Source: Sabulicella rubraurantiaca (GTDB lineage Bacteria > Pseudomonadota > Alphaproteobacteria > Acetobacterales > Acetobacteraceae). From it: 64,000 bases of DNA. The DNA lies in the NCBI RefSeq assembly GCF_017355885.1, contig NZ_JAFEUU010000008.1, positions 62,001 through 126,000 on the forward strand, given 5' to 3'. Shown here piece after piece: positions 8,482 through 16,414 of this stretch. How positions within the stretch are numbered: position 1 is the first letter of the stretch; every line of letters starts with the position of its first letter. The notes below the pieces were generated by a model. That model saw nothing but the letters and a program-made list of their open reading frames with translations. It searched no databases and was not told where the DNA came from. Position numbers and translations under genes: made by a program.

Positions 8482-9101
8482 GGCACTTCCTCCTTTCTCG
8501 CTGAGTAGGTCACGTGCCGGTCGCAATCCGTGCCGCGCTCGGTGATGACCAGATCCATCGGTATGTCGTGTGGCTGCGGGTAGATCGTGCCCAGGCGCGA
8601 CATCTCGAAGCCAACACCGATCGCAATCGGCTTTGGCGCCATGGCCGCCAGGGTCCGGTCGTAATATCCGCCGCCATAGCCCAGCCGGTGGCCGCAGCCG
8701 TCGAACCCGACCAGCGGCACCAGCAGGATGTCCGGGAGAAGGGTCTCTCCGCGCGCGGGAATGGGGATGTCCCAGAGATCGGGGACCATGGCAGCCCCAG
8801 GCCGCCATTCCCGGAAAATCACGGGCCTCCCCCGCTCCACGACCACCGGAAGCGCCAGGCGGATGCACCGGTGATGCAGCTGGCGCGCGAGAGGCCGCGG
8901 GTCGAACTCGCCCTTGAAGGGCCGAAAGAAGCCGAGGGTGCGCGGTGCGCTCTGGGTCGCATCGACCATGAGGCTGAACAAGTGGTCGGTGATGATGCCA
9001 TCCCGGACCTTCCGCTCCTCGCGCGGCACAAGGAGCCGTCGCGCGATCAGGCGCTCCCGCTCGGCGCGTCGCCAAGCGCGCACTTCGTCCCAGCTGGGCA
9101 T
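8463..9101 (-). CDS. 5-formyltetrahydrofolate cyclo-ligase family protein
   Basis: The 212-aa protein carries the family signature LGYGGGYYDRTLA, preceded by ILVPLVGFDGCGHR, plus the N-terminal RAWRRAERERLIARR helix. The enzyme converts 5-formyl-THF to 5,10-methenyl-THF with ATP in the cytoplasm. Length and motif order are normal. It sits between a small hypothetical gene and the PAS gene on the minus strand, an unusual context for a folate gene. Paralogues with other roles exist, so the assignment is to the family. Confidence 0.88.
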   Translation of the reverse strand: MPSWDEVRAWRRAERERLIARRLLVPREERKVRDGIITDHLFSLMVDATQSAPRTLGFFRPFKGEFDPRPLARQLHHRCIRLALPVVVERGRPVIFREWRPGAAMVPDLWDIPIPARGETLLPDILLVPLVGFDGCGHRLGYGGGYYDRTLAAMAPKPIAIGVGFEMSRLGTIYPQPHDIPMDLVITERGTDCDRHVTYSARKEEVPCVVGN

Positions 9102-9107
9102 GGCCTT

Positions 9108-9560
9108 CTATTCCTCCTCTTGCGCTGCGGCGCAGTGCCTGCGGAGGAAATGCTGCAAGCTGGCGGACACGTCCTGAAGGTCGCGTCGCAAGCTTCGGTC
9201 TTCGATGCGCGGCAAGGCATCGCGCAGGTCGAGGGCGAGTTTCCGCAATGTCTCAGGAGTCGGTTCCTCCTCCACCGCCGCCAACTGCAGTGGCGATGTG
9301 GCCTTCGTTGCTCGGCCGTTGATCTGGGCGATGTGGCGGCGCAGCATGCTGCCGAGCCAGGCGCGCTCGAGAGGGGTGCGTGCCCATCGCACCGCGAGGA
9401 GGTCTTCCAGGAGCACCAGGATCTCAGCGCGCGTCAGAGGACCGAGGAAGGAAGGCGAGAACTCACGAAGGAAGCAGGGCGGCGAACTGCAGGAGATAAG
9501 GGGGATGTCGGGGTCGTCTTCGCGCGAGGCGGCTGCCTCACGCCTGTGATATCCGTTCAT
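9108..9560 (-). CDS. hypothetical protein
   Basis: The 150-aa protein has no signal peptide or membrane segment. It is helical in its central part (LTRAEILVLLEDLLAVRWARTPL, then WLGSMLRRHIAQING) and ends with a run of Glu residues. No family recognised. The ATG at 9560 is preceded by GGAGAAGCGC. A longer reading to 9827 is open but looks non-coding. It ends 6 bases before the cyclo-ligase start and probably shares its transcript. Confidence 0.55.
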   Translation of the reverse strand: MNGYHRREAAASREDDPDIPLISCSSPPCFLREFSPSFLGPLTRAEILVLLEDLLAVRWARTPLERAWLGSMLRRHIAQINGRATKATSPLQLAAVEEEPTPETLRKLALDLRDALPRIEDRSLRRDLQDVSASLQHFLRRHCAAAQEEE

Positions 9561-9884
9561 GTGCGCTTCTCCGCTTGTGTTGCAGCCTTGACGACTTTCA
9601 ACCATCGCGGGGAGGAGGGCTGCGGTGCCTCCGCGGCGAAGAGTTCGATGCGCGTCCTTCAGCCGGCTTTTGTCAGCGCCGTCGGCAGTCAGGAATCGAC
9701 TCAACACTGTCGCCGCGCCGTCCGAGAGATGCGGTTGATCCGCTGTCGCCATCGGTTCCATCTCAAGCGACAGCCTCATGAGTCGAAGGATGCAAAGCAA
9801 ACGAAAATCAATGCAGGAAGAGCGCAAGTTTATTGCATTAAAGGGTGATGCGACGCCGAGGCCCAGCAGCGGGTCTGGGGGCGC
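9561..9884. other. intergenic region before the MscS gene end
   Basis: No gene is supported. The stretch should hold the promoter of the minus-strand operon starting at 9560. On the minus strand at 9798-9814 lies GCATTGATTTTCGTTTG, 15 of 17 identical to 1255-1271. It is locally AT-rich around 9800-9840. Confidence 0.5.
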
Positions 9885-10820
9885 TTATCGGCCCAGCATG
9901 GCGACCGCCTGCGCTGTGTCACCGCCGGGCCGCTCCAAGCGCAGCCGATACCGCCGGTGAGGCGCCGGCACAGCCCGCCGGCGGAGCGCCTCATCCACGG
10001 CGGTCAGCACCGCATCGCGGCAATCGATCTCCTGGGCGAAGCTCGGCACCCAGTAGCGGACCATGTAAACAAGGCCCTCCGCCTCATGCGCGGTCAGGCG
10101 CGCATCCGGTGGCGGATCGGATAGAACGCCCGGGGCCGCGGCGGCCGCCTCTGCCAGCAACTGGCGCGCGTCGTGCGCTGCCAGCGAGTGGTCGAGGGTG
10201 ATGCGGACCTGCTGTCGATACTGGGGGCGCGGGGCGCTGTAGTTCGTGACGCGCTGCTGGGCGATGCGCCCGTTCGGCACGATGACTTGCACCTTGTCGC
10301 GCGTCTCGATGCGTGTCGCCCGCCAGGTGATCTCGATCACGCGCCCGCCGAGGCCCGCCTCCAGCTCCACCCAGTCGCCGATGCGGTAGGTGTGTTCAAG
10401 GCCGAGCGCGATGCCTGCGAAGACGTCGCCCATCACGCCGCGGAGCGAGAAGCCGAGCACGGCCACGATGACGCCGGACGTTGCCGCTGCGCCAAGGGCC
10501 GAGCCCTCGAAGACCAGCGCGATCGTCGCGAATGCCGCCGCCGAGAAGGCCGCCGCCGCCAGCAGGTCCTTCAGGAGCTTGGGCGAGCGCCGGCGTCCGC
10601 TGCCTTTCCGGGAGAGCACGGCATCGGCGAGGCGCGTGGCGAGCCAGGCGGCGCTGAAATAGGCCGCGCTGCCGAGCAGCAGGCGCAGGACCTGCCCGCT
10701 GCCCGGGGCCGGGCCAGCGTTTCCGAACAGCGGCAGCAGCAGCGGCTGCGCGAGCAGAAGCCCGACGCTCCCCAGCGTGGCGGCGAGCGGCCCTGCGATC
10801 CGCCGCAACTGCGCGTTCAT
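9885..10820 (-). CDS. MscS-family mechanosensitive channel
   Basis: The 311-aa inner-membrane protein has about four hydrophobic segments. They end in the pore-lining helix region (GSALGAAATSGVIVAVLGFSLRGVMGDVFAGIALG-like, residues about 127-160), followed by the beta domain entry YRIGDWVELE and VIVPNGRIAQQRVTNYS. These are hallmarks of MscS channels, which open under membrane tension to release osmolytes. Its start overlaps the stop of the Rnk-like gene by 4 bases (ATGA), so the two are co-translated. Confidence 0.9.
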   Translation of the reverse strand: MNAQLRRIAGPLAATLGSVGLLLAQPLLLPLFGNAGPAPGSGQVLRLLLGSAAYFSAAWLATRLADAVLSRKGSGRRRSPKLLKDLLAAAAFSAAAFATIALVFEGSALGAAATSGVIVAVLGFSLRGVMGDVFAGIALGLEHTYRIGDWVELEAGLGGRVIEITWRATRIETRDKVQVIVPNGRIAQQRVTNYSAPRPQYRQQVRITLDHSLAAHDARQLLAEAAAAAPGVLSDPPPDARLTAHEAEGLVYMVRYWVPSFAQEIDCRDAVLTAVDEALRRRAVPAPHRRYRLRLERPGGDTAQAVAMLGR

Positions 10821-11284
10821 GCCGACGACTCAGCCAGACGCTCACCCACCTCGAAAGGCTGTGGCGAGACCCGCAGCACGGTCAGCTCGCGCTCGCGCCC
10901 TTGCAGCGTGGGCCACAGAATGGAGCGGCCGGCGGCCATGCCGATCAGGCCGGCACCCACCAGGGTGAGGACGGAGACGCGTCCTGCCTCGATGTCGGCC
11001 TCGTGCGGATAAACGATCTGGACACGGCGAACCGTGCCGGTTCCGCCGTCGCGGTATTCGACATGCGAGTGCATGGCGACCACGTCCGGTGGCACGCGGC
11101 CGGGGGGCACGATCCGGGCGCGATCGATCTCGCGCAGGAGGTGCTCTGCCACCTCGGGGCTTCGGCGCGCGACGGCCGCGGCGAGGCTAGACAGCCGCTC
11201 CTCGTCCGTGGCCGAGAGGGTGATGGGGGGTTGGGCCAGCTTCTTGGTGCGGCGGGCCACCAGCGTTGTGGGCTCGGTGTTCAT
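10817..11284 (-). CDS. Rnk-like / GreA-GreB C-terminal domain protein
   Basis: The 155-aa protein has an N-terminal helical part (ATDEERLSSLAAAVARRSPEV) and a C-terminal FKBP-like domain typical of Gre factors: VAMHSHVEYRDGG, VQIVYPHEAD and SVLTLVGAGLIGMAAGRS. The organisation matches regulator of nucleoside diphosphate kinase (Rnk) proteins, which bind RNA polymerase but lack the Gre cleavage coiled coil. It is upstream of, and overlaps, the MscS gene. Probable global stress regulator. Confidence 0.85.
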   Translation of the reverse strand: MNTEPTTLVARRTKKLAQPPITLSATDEERLSSLAAAVARRSPEVAEHLLREIDRARIVPPGRVPPDVVAMHSHVEYRDGGTGTVRRVQIVYPHEADIEAGRVSVLTLVGAGLIGMAAGRSILWPTLQGRERELTVLRVSPQPFEVGERLAESSA

Positions 11285-11443
11285 GGGTTTCTTTCTTTCG
11301 GGGTCATCACGGGCTGGGCTGGGCTTGTTGCTGACTGCGCCCAGCAGCGCGCTGTGCCATTCGACACGGCGTTCCCTGGGTCACGGCGATGCCGACCGTG
11401 GGAAATGGCCGGTCCGCAAGCGATCCGCGGCCGAGGAAGGGCG

Positions 11444-11803
11444 TCAGCCCAAGGAAAGGACGAATTCGGGCTTCCACCAGGACAGAAACTGCGTGACAGC
11501 CAAGGCCGCCACCAGCGCGCCAACGATCATGGCCCGGACCTGGCCTTCCGTGGGGCCGCTCTCTTCTTCGGAAGGGGGCGCCCCGAGTCCGCTGATCACC
11601 CCGCGCCCGCCGGAGGCCGGACGTCCGTCACGCCGCGTCGCCAAAGACGCCAGGAAAGCCCGGGGGCCGCGCCGGCATGGTGCGACGGATTGGTGGCGGC
11701 CAAGGGCCGCAAGAAGCAGCGTATCGACCGACGCCGCGCGTCGATCCACGGAGGCATAGTGCTGCTCCGCTAGGTCTTGCTGTGTCATTGTGAAAACCTT
11801 CAT
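11444..11803 (-). CDS. small membrane-anchored hypothetical protein
   Basis: The 119-aa protein has a polar N-terminal region and a single transmembrane helix near the C-terminus (MIVGALVAALAVTQFLSWW). No family recognised. A second possible start (MTQQDLAEQHYASVDRR) lies five codons downstream. The leader between 11803 and 12028 contains GC hairpins (one at about 11868-11889) but no clear T-run. Confidence 0.45.
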   Translation of the reverse strand: MKVFTMTQQDLAEQHYASVDRRAASVDTLLLAALGRHQSVAPCRRGPRAFLASLATRRDGRPASGGRGVISGLGAPPSEEESGPTEGQVRAMIVGALVAALAVTQFLSWWKPEFVLSLG

Positions 11804-12028
11804 GCCAAGAGCGGTGCCGTTCAGGCGTGCGCATCAGCGGTCTTGCGCCGGACCATCCCCGAGCCGAAAGGCCCGGGGCTAATCTCCTGCGAGAAGGGTT
11901 CCCGCTTGGCGCGGGCGGAATGAAATTCCGCGCATCGGCATGATGACCTTTATGTAACAAATTCTTCGAAGGATTTCAACTCTATTCCATTTAGCGGGGA
12001 GAATTAGCGGCCCGCTGGAGAAGGGTCG

Positions 12029-12349
12029 TCAATCTGAGCTTGAAATCTTCATGAGAATCATTCCGCCCAGTAGTAGGAAGGCGGCGAGCACGCGCAAGGA
12101 AGTGACCGCCTCATCCAGGACGATGATCCCGACGACAAACGCGCCGACAGCGCCGATCCCGGTCCAGATCGTGTAGGCGGTTCCCAGCGGAAGAACCCGC
12201 ATCGCCCAGGAAAGGAGGACAAAGCTCAGCAACATCGCCGCCAGGGTGGCGACGGTGGGCCAAAGCCGCGTGAAGCCCTCCGATTGCTTCATGGTGAAGG
12301 CCCAAAGGACCTCAAGCAAGCCGGCGGCAATGAGATACACCCAGGCCAT
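12029..12349 (-). CDS. sugE: SMR-family transporter, SugE/Gdx-like
   Basis: The 106-aa protein has four transmembrane helices, the conserved Glu in the first helix (AAGLLEVLWAFTMK), and the SugE-like GTAYTIWTGIGAVGAFVVGI segment. SugE/Gdx members export guanidinium and some quaternary ammonium compounds in exchange for protons as antiparallel dimers. An upstream stem of GGCATCG/CGATGCC is present, but I could not match a guanidine riboswitch consensus. Confidence 0.9.
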   Translation of the reverse strand: MAWVYLIAAGLLEVLWAFTMKQSEGFTRLWPTVATLAAMLLSFVLLSWAMRVLPLGTAYTIWTGIGAVGAFVVGIIVLDEAVTSLRVLAAFLLLGGMILMKISSSD

Positions 12350-12439
12350 CGCAGTCTCCTCTGGGCATCGGAGGCCTGGACACCCTGGGGGACGATGCCT
12401 GGCGGTCTTGGGGCTTGTCCCTTGAAGGCGCCGTGCCGG

Positions 12440-12847
12440 TCAGTCGCGGTAATCGAAGCCTGGCATGGCGCGGACCTCGTCGCGGGTCATGGGCAGCTCC
12501 GCTCGGCGGTTGTTGCCCATGCGCAGGCGCTCAAAGGGAATCATGACGTGGCGGTCGCTGCGTAGCAGGCCACGGTCCACTTCCACGACGACGCCCACGA
12601 CACGTCCCTGGGCGTCCAGGATCAGATCCTCGACCTCGCCGACTTCGTGGCCGTCGGAGCTGTACACGTCCCAGTCCATGATGGCCTTGGCCCGCAGGTG
12701 GCCCTGCGCCATGCCTGCAGGCGCCGTTGTGGCCCGGGGGGCCGTCGTCACGCCTGGGGTCGTTGTCGTGCTGGGCGAAGGGGTCTGTGCCAGGGCAGGG
12801 GCCGCCAAGCCCAGAGCCAGGGCGGCGGCGAAAGTGGCCTTGAGCAT
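12440..12847 (-). CDS. exported PRC-barrel domain protein
   Basis: The 135-aa protein has a cleavable signal peptide (AALALGLAAPALAQ, cut near residue 20) and a Thr/Pro-rich linker. The PRC-barrel-like domain contains WDVYSSDGHEVGEVEDLILD and VVGVVVEVDRGLL. Exported PRC-barrel proteins are common in alphaproteobacteria and are linked to envelope or stress adaptation; no enzymatic role is expected. GAGGAGG precedes the ATG. It stands alone 90 bases from the SMR gene on the same strand. Confidence 0.82.
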   Translation of the reverse strand: MLKATFAAALALGLAAPALAQTPSPSTTTTPGVTTAPRATTAPAGMAQGHLRAKAIMDWDVYSSDGHEVGEVEDLILDAQGRVVGVVVEVDRGLLRSDRHVMIPFERLRMGNNRRAELPMTRDEVRAMPGFDYRD

Positions 12848-13249
12848 GAGAGGTCCTCCTCTTCAGCCCGGAGGGCGCCGAGGCCTGCACCTTGTTGCGA
12901 AGGCGAAGAGATCAGGCCATGCAGAGGCAAGTGTCCCGCACTCGGCTGACAGAAACCTTGCAAGCCGGATACGGCTGATTTCCAGCCCTGGCCGCAGCCC
13001 GAGATCCAGCGCTGTGTCCTGATCTTAAGGGCAGGGCGAGCCCTTTCTGGTAGGCGCCGAGCCCGTGGGATCCACCGGCGCGGAGTTTGCAGCGAGGCTT
13101 CAAGCCGAGGACGCAAAGTGGGGGGAGGCTGCCCGGGCAGCAGGGCTGAACCCAAGGTGATTGGCGGAAACTGACGCTCTTAGCAGGAAGCACTCTCTTC
13201 CTTGAGTGGGCCGATTCACATCGTGATTCCAGGTGCTTAGACTCATGCG
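12848..13249. other. intergenic region at the left edge of the helicase island
   Basis: No ORF here looks like protein. The gap separates the minus-strand PRC-barrel gene from the plus-strand helicase gene. It probably contains promoters for both. Nothing else was recognised. Confidence 0.5.
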
Positions 13250-15217
13250 ATGGCCCGATCCCTTCGCACGCACCAGCGCCGCATCCTCGGGGTCGTGCGG
13301 GCCATTGCGTCAGGCGAAGCCTCAGGGCTTCAGGACATCCTCGCGGCGGTGACACCGGGCGGGGGCAAGAGCCTCCTGCCTGTGCTGGCGGCGAGCGAGT
13401 TGATCCGCGCCGGGGTCGTGGACCGGGTGTGCTGGGTGGTTCCCAGAGACAGCCTGCGCCTGCAGGCAGAAGAAGCTTTCGCCGACGGGGGGTGGCGTTC
13501 GGAGCTTGGTCACAGCCTCTCCGTCCGAGCCGCCGAGAACGCGCCTGACCCATGCCGGGGCCTCGCGGGCTACGTGACCACCTACCAAGCCGTCGCCGCC
13601 GCTCCCGAACTGCACATGAGGGAATTCAGCCGGCACCGGTATCTGCTCGTGGTGGACGAGATCCATCATCTCCCAGCATTGAGCGACGCAGAGCCCTCGG
13701 GACAGGTAGGGGAGGGGGCGTGGGCCTTGGAGCGCGAGGCCTCCTGGTCGCGGGCCTTGTTGCCGATGCTCGAACTTGCCCGGGTCCGTCTCTTGCTTTC
13801 CGGAACACTCATGCGCGCGGATGGGCGGCCGATCCTGTGGCTGCCCTACGGCAAGGGAAGTTCCGACCGGACACGGGAAGTGGACCTTCGGGCGTCCGGC
13901 TGGGCGGTGGTTGGCTATTCCCGCGCCGAGGCCCTGCGGGAGAAGGCCGTGCTGCCGGTGACCTTCGGTGCCGTACAGGGGGAGGCGTCTTGGATCGAGC
14001 CCGACGGCCCAGCCGTAGGGCCCCATACACTGGATGCGGATTACGAGACCACGCGACCCGCTCTCTTCACGGCACTCCGCACCGAATTCGCCTTACAACT
14101 GCTCGACCGCGCCTTCGACGAGACGCGCATGCTCAGGGCCGGGCGACGCCGGAAGCTCGGTGTGATGGCGAGGGACGGCGGCAAGGGACTTGGAAAGCTC
14201 CTGGTCGTGGCACCTGATCAAGTGCAAGCACGGCGATACCTGGACCACATCAGAGGGCGGCTGCCCGTGGCGCGGCGGCTGGTGGATGCGCGGCTCGCCA
14301 TTTCGGACGAGCGCGACGCGCAAGAAACCCTTGCTGCTTTTCGGCTCATGAGCGAGCCGGCATGCCTCGTGACCGTGGCGATGGCCTACGAAGGCTTGGA
14401 CGCTCCGGGCGTGTCGGTCGTGGCCGCTCTCACCCACATCCGGTCACGGCCCTGGCTGGAGCAGATGATCGCCCGTGCCACGCGGATCGACCCCCATGCG
14501 GGGCCGGTGGACGAGCAGAGGGCGCTGGTCTTTCACCCTGACGATCTTCTGTTCCGCGCCTTCCGACGCCGTATCGAGACCGAGCAGGGCACGGTCGCGC
14601 GGAGGCCTAAGGAAAGCCGGGGGCAGCGCCTACCGGATTGGTTAAGACAGGAGCTGGGGGAAGAAGGCCGACACGGCATCGTGCCGCTCTCCTCCAACGC
14701 CACGGGGCTGCGGTGGGAGAACCTAGCGGCCGGGCCGACGCTTCAGGTGGGGCGCCCGGCAGCGGCGAAGGATCCGGGTCCGCTGCTCGATGGGCTGCCC
14801 ACAACGCCCGATGCCCCGACCCCTTCGAGCGTGGAGCGGCGGCTGCGGCATCAGGTCGGCGAGATGGTGGCCGCACAGGCGGTGGAGGACGAAGCCGCGC
14901 TGCGGGCGCCGCGCGGCGACGGGACCTATCACCGCTATAATGCCGTGTTGAAGCGGGTGATGGGCAAGGGCAGAGGACTCATGACCCTGGCCGAGCTTGA
15001 GGCGACGGTGGGCTGGCTCGAACGCAATCGCCTGGCCGAGCATCTGCATCTCGTGGAAGGCGACCCTCGCTACGCGCACCGGGCGCGGCGCGTGAACGAG
15101 GCGGAGCGGCGGCGCCTAGCCTCGGAAGGGCAGAGCGCCCTCGATGCGACGAAGGCCCAAGCCGAGTTCTGGCGGCCGCCTGTGGGAAAGCCCGACACCA
15201 GGGCGAGACGGGGATAA
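13250..15217 (+). CDS. superfamily II DEAD/DEAH-type helicase
   Basis: The 655-aa protein contains a full SF2 motor. Motif I is TPGGGKS (residues 35-41), motif II is DEIHH, motif III is LLLSGTLM, and motifs V-VI are VAMAYEGLDAPGVSVVAAL and IARATRIDP. Residues after about 440 form a helical C-terminal region with no recognised nuclease, methylase or specificity domain. It most resembles COG1061-type helicases found in repair and anti-phage loci. It starts with ATG at 13250, and codon use resembles that of its neighbours. The following small membrane protein and Cro-like regulator are separated by operator dyads, so they are a different transcription unit. Confidence 0.82.
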   Translation: MARSLRTHQRRILGVVRAIASGEASGLQDILAAVTPGGGKSLLPVLAASELIRAGVVDRVCWVVPRDSLRLQAEEAFADGGWRSELGHSLSVRAAENAPDPCRGLAGYVTTYQAVAAAPELHMREFSRHRYLLVVDEIHHLPALSDAEPSGQVGEGAWALEREASWSRALLPMLELARVRLLLSGTLMRADGRPILWLPYGKGSSDRTREVDLRASGWAVVGYSRAEALREKAVLPVTFGAVQGEASWIEPDGPAVGPHTLDADYETTRPALFTALRTEFALQLLDRAFDETRMLRAGRRRKLGVMARDGGKGLGKLLVVAPDQVQARRYLDHIRGRLPVARRLVDARLAISDERDAQETLAAFRLMSEPACLVTVAMAYEGLDAPGVSVVAALTHIRSRPWLEQMIARATRIDPHAGPVDEQRALVFHPDDLLFRAFRRRIETEQGTVARRPKESRGQRLPDWLRQELGEEGRHGIVPLSSNATGLRWENLAAGPTLQVGRPAAAKDPGPLLDGLPTTPDAPTPSSVERRLRHQVGEMVAAQAVEDEAALRAPRGDGTYHRYNAVLKRVMGKGRGLMTLAELEATVGWLERNRLAEHLHLVEGDPRYAHRARRVNEAERRRLASEGQSALDATKAQAEFWRPPVGKPDTRARRG

Positions 15218-15268
15218 GGCGGGCCTCTGACGCGGCGCGCGACGGTGGCGGGTGGCGGCGCAGAAACT

Positions 15269-15326
15269 AATCCGCACTTTGCGGATTTGTCATTGACGGC
15301 CGCGCCGCAAATCCGCACATTGCGGA
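15269..15326 (+). promoter_or_regulatory. promoter with two operator dyads upstream of the small membrane protein/XRE pair
   Basis: AATCCGCA-CTT-TGCGGATT (15269-15287) is a perfect 8-base-arm palindrome. TCCGCA-CAT-TGCGGA (15312-15326) is a second copy with 6-base arms. A TTGACG at 15293-15298 followed after 17 bases by CACATT places dyad 1 upstream of the -35 and dyad 2 over the -10. This is the layout of an autoregulated Cro/Xre promoter; the likely binder is the HTH protein at 15623-15850. Confidence 0.6.
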
Positions 15327-15356
15327 CACGACGAGGGTTAAGCCCCGTCAGATCGA

Positions 15357-15626
15357 GTGGAGACGCCGTTGAGCACCACCACGGACATCCCCGAGCGCCT
15401 CAACCTTGCGGAGCTGGTTTCACGCATCGAGCGCCAGCAGGAAGAGACGCGGAAGTTTGTCGCCGAGCAGCACAAGCTGACCGCCGAAGCTGCGAAGCTG
15501 AGCGCGGAGGCATCCAACCTGCGTGTCACGCGCTTTGTCACGCCGGTGGCCGCAGTGGTGGCGGCGATCGGTGCCCTGACGGCTGCCGCTCCGGTGATCG
15601 CACGTTGGCTGGGAGGGGGTGGATGA
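15357..15626 (+). CDS. small coiled-coil, C-terminally membrane-anchored protein
   Basis: The 89-aa protein starts at GTG (15357) and has a heptad-rich helix (LAELVSRIERQQEETRKF and EAAKLSAEASNL) followed by one hydrophobic segment (VTPVAAVVAAIGALTAAAPV). It is a tail-anchored coiled-coil protein of unknown role. The stop overlaps the start of the next gene (ATGA), so the two are translationally coupled. A membrane effector with a DNA-binding partner is one possibility, but nothing in the sequence proves it. Confidence 0.5.
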   Translation: METPLSTTTDIPERLNLAELVSRIERQQEETRKFVAEQHKLTAEAAKLSAEASNLRVTRFVTPVAAVVAAIGALTAAAPVIARWLGGGG

Positions 15627-15850
15627 GCCCCACCCGCCTGCGTGAGTGCCTCATTCTCCTGCGGTGGACGCAGCGAGGACTGGCCGATGCTCTGGGCATG
15701 GACGAGGCGCGCGTCCGAAAATGGGCCAGAGGCGTGGGCAGCGTGCCTACCGAAATCGCGGAGTGGCTGGAACGCCGTGCCGCCGCCATGGCCGAAGACC
15801 CGCCACCAACGGCGCCCGATGGACGACGCCGGCAGCCCGAGGCGGCTTAG
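15623..15850 (+). CDS. small Cro/C1-type HTH protein
   Basis: The 75-aa protein is mainly one helix-turn-helix: RLRECLILLRWTQRGLADAL followed by GMDEARVRKWARG. It resembles phage Cro or small XRE regulators. The ATG at 15623 overlaps the stop of the upstream membrane protein. It probably binds the TCCGCA-N3-TGCGGA dyads upstream of the pair and represses its own operon. Confidence 0.65.
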   Translation: MSPTRLRECLILLRWTQRGLADALGMDEARVRKWARGVGSVPTEIAEWLERRAAAMAEDPPPTAPDGRRRQPEAA

Positions 15851-15935
15851 TCACAGCCAAGCAGGATAGGCTGGGCCGCTTCAGGCGGCGCTTGTGGGTT
15901 CCCGACGCAGGTGAGGACGGAAGGCAGGAGAGACC

Positions 15936-16313
15936 GTGCACATCCAAGCTGACCTAACCGAGTTCCTCGCCACGGTGTCCGACGCCAGCGGACAGATCCG
16001 GCCCCTGGCGCTGTGCGAGCGGCTGCGCATCACGCCCGCGCAGCTCGCCGCATCCATCGGCGTGTCCTAAGAAGCGCTGACTCAGGGCGCGCGCATCTCC
16101 ACACCCACCATGCAGGCTTGGCTCCGCGATCTGGCCGAAATCATCGGCCGGGTGCGGCAGGCAGCGGGATCCGAGCTGGCGGCCTTTGCCTGGTAGCAGT
16201 CGCAGAACCTGCCTGGCTTCGGTGATCTGACCGCCGAAGACCTCGTGAAGGCCGGGCGAGCCGACGCGGTGCGCAGATACCTGGCCGACATCGAGCACGG
16301 CGGCTACGCGTGA
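15936..16313 (+). pseudogene. MbcA/ParS-like antitoxin pseudogene with two internal stops
   Basis: A single reading frame of 125 codons from GTG 15936 (with AGGAG upstream) to TGA 16311 encodes a protein with an N-terminal helix-turn-helix (CERLRITPAQLAASIGVS) and a C-terminal LPGFGDLTAEDLVKAGRADA segment followed by RRYL. These match the toxin-binding region of Xre/MbcA/ParS antitoxins (DUF2384). The frame is broken by TAA at 16068-16070 and TAG at 16194-16196 with no frameshift, so it decayed by point substitution. No RES-type or other toxin partner lies beside it. Recognition is by eye from the motif pattern. Confidence 0.7.
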
Positions 16314-16414
16314 CTGACTGAGGACGGAAACACCACGCGTCCCCCGGGACTCTTGCGGAATCCCCTCCCTCTTTTGGTAGACGGTTCCCAGAATGTTCAC
16401 GCTGGGAGGTCGCG

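Noticed and set aside
11860-11895. GC hairpin as a terminator or riboswitch before the 11803 gene
   Set aside because: On the minus strand the stem is good, but no T-run follows and no riboswitch consensus was recognised.
12350-12439. Guanidine riboswitch upstream of sugE
   Set aside because: A 7-base stem (GGCATCG/CGATGCC) is present on the minus strand, but I could not find the ACGR loops of guanidine-II or the conserved core of guanidine-I, so no riboswitch is called.
13250-15217. Type I restriction subunit HsdR or a DNA-repair nuclease
   Set aside because: The protein has SF2 helicase motifs only. No PD-(D/E)xK nuclease, methylase or specificity partner was found in the neighbourhood.
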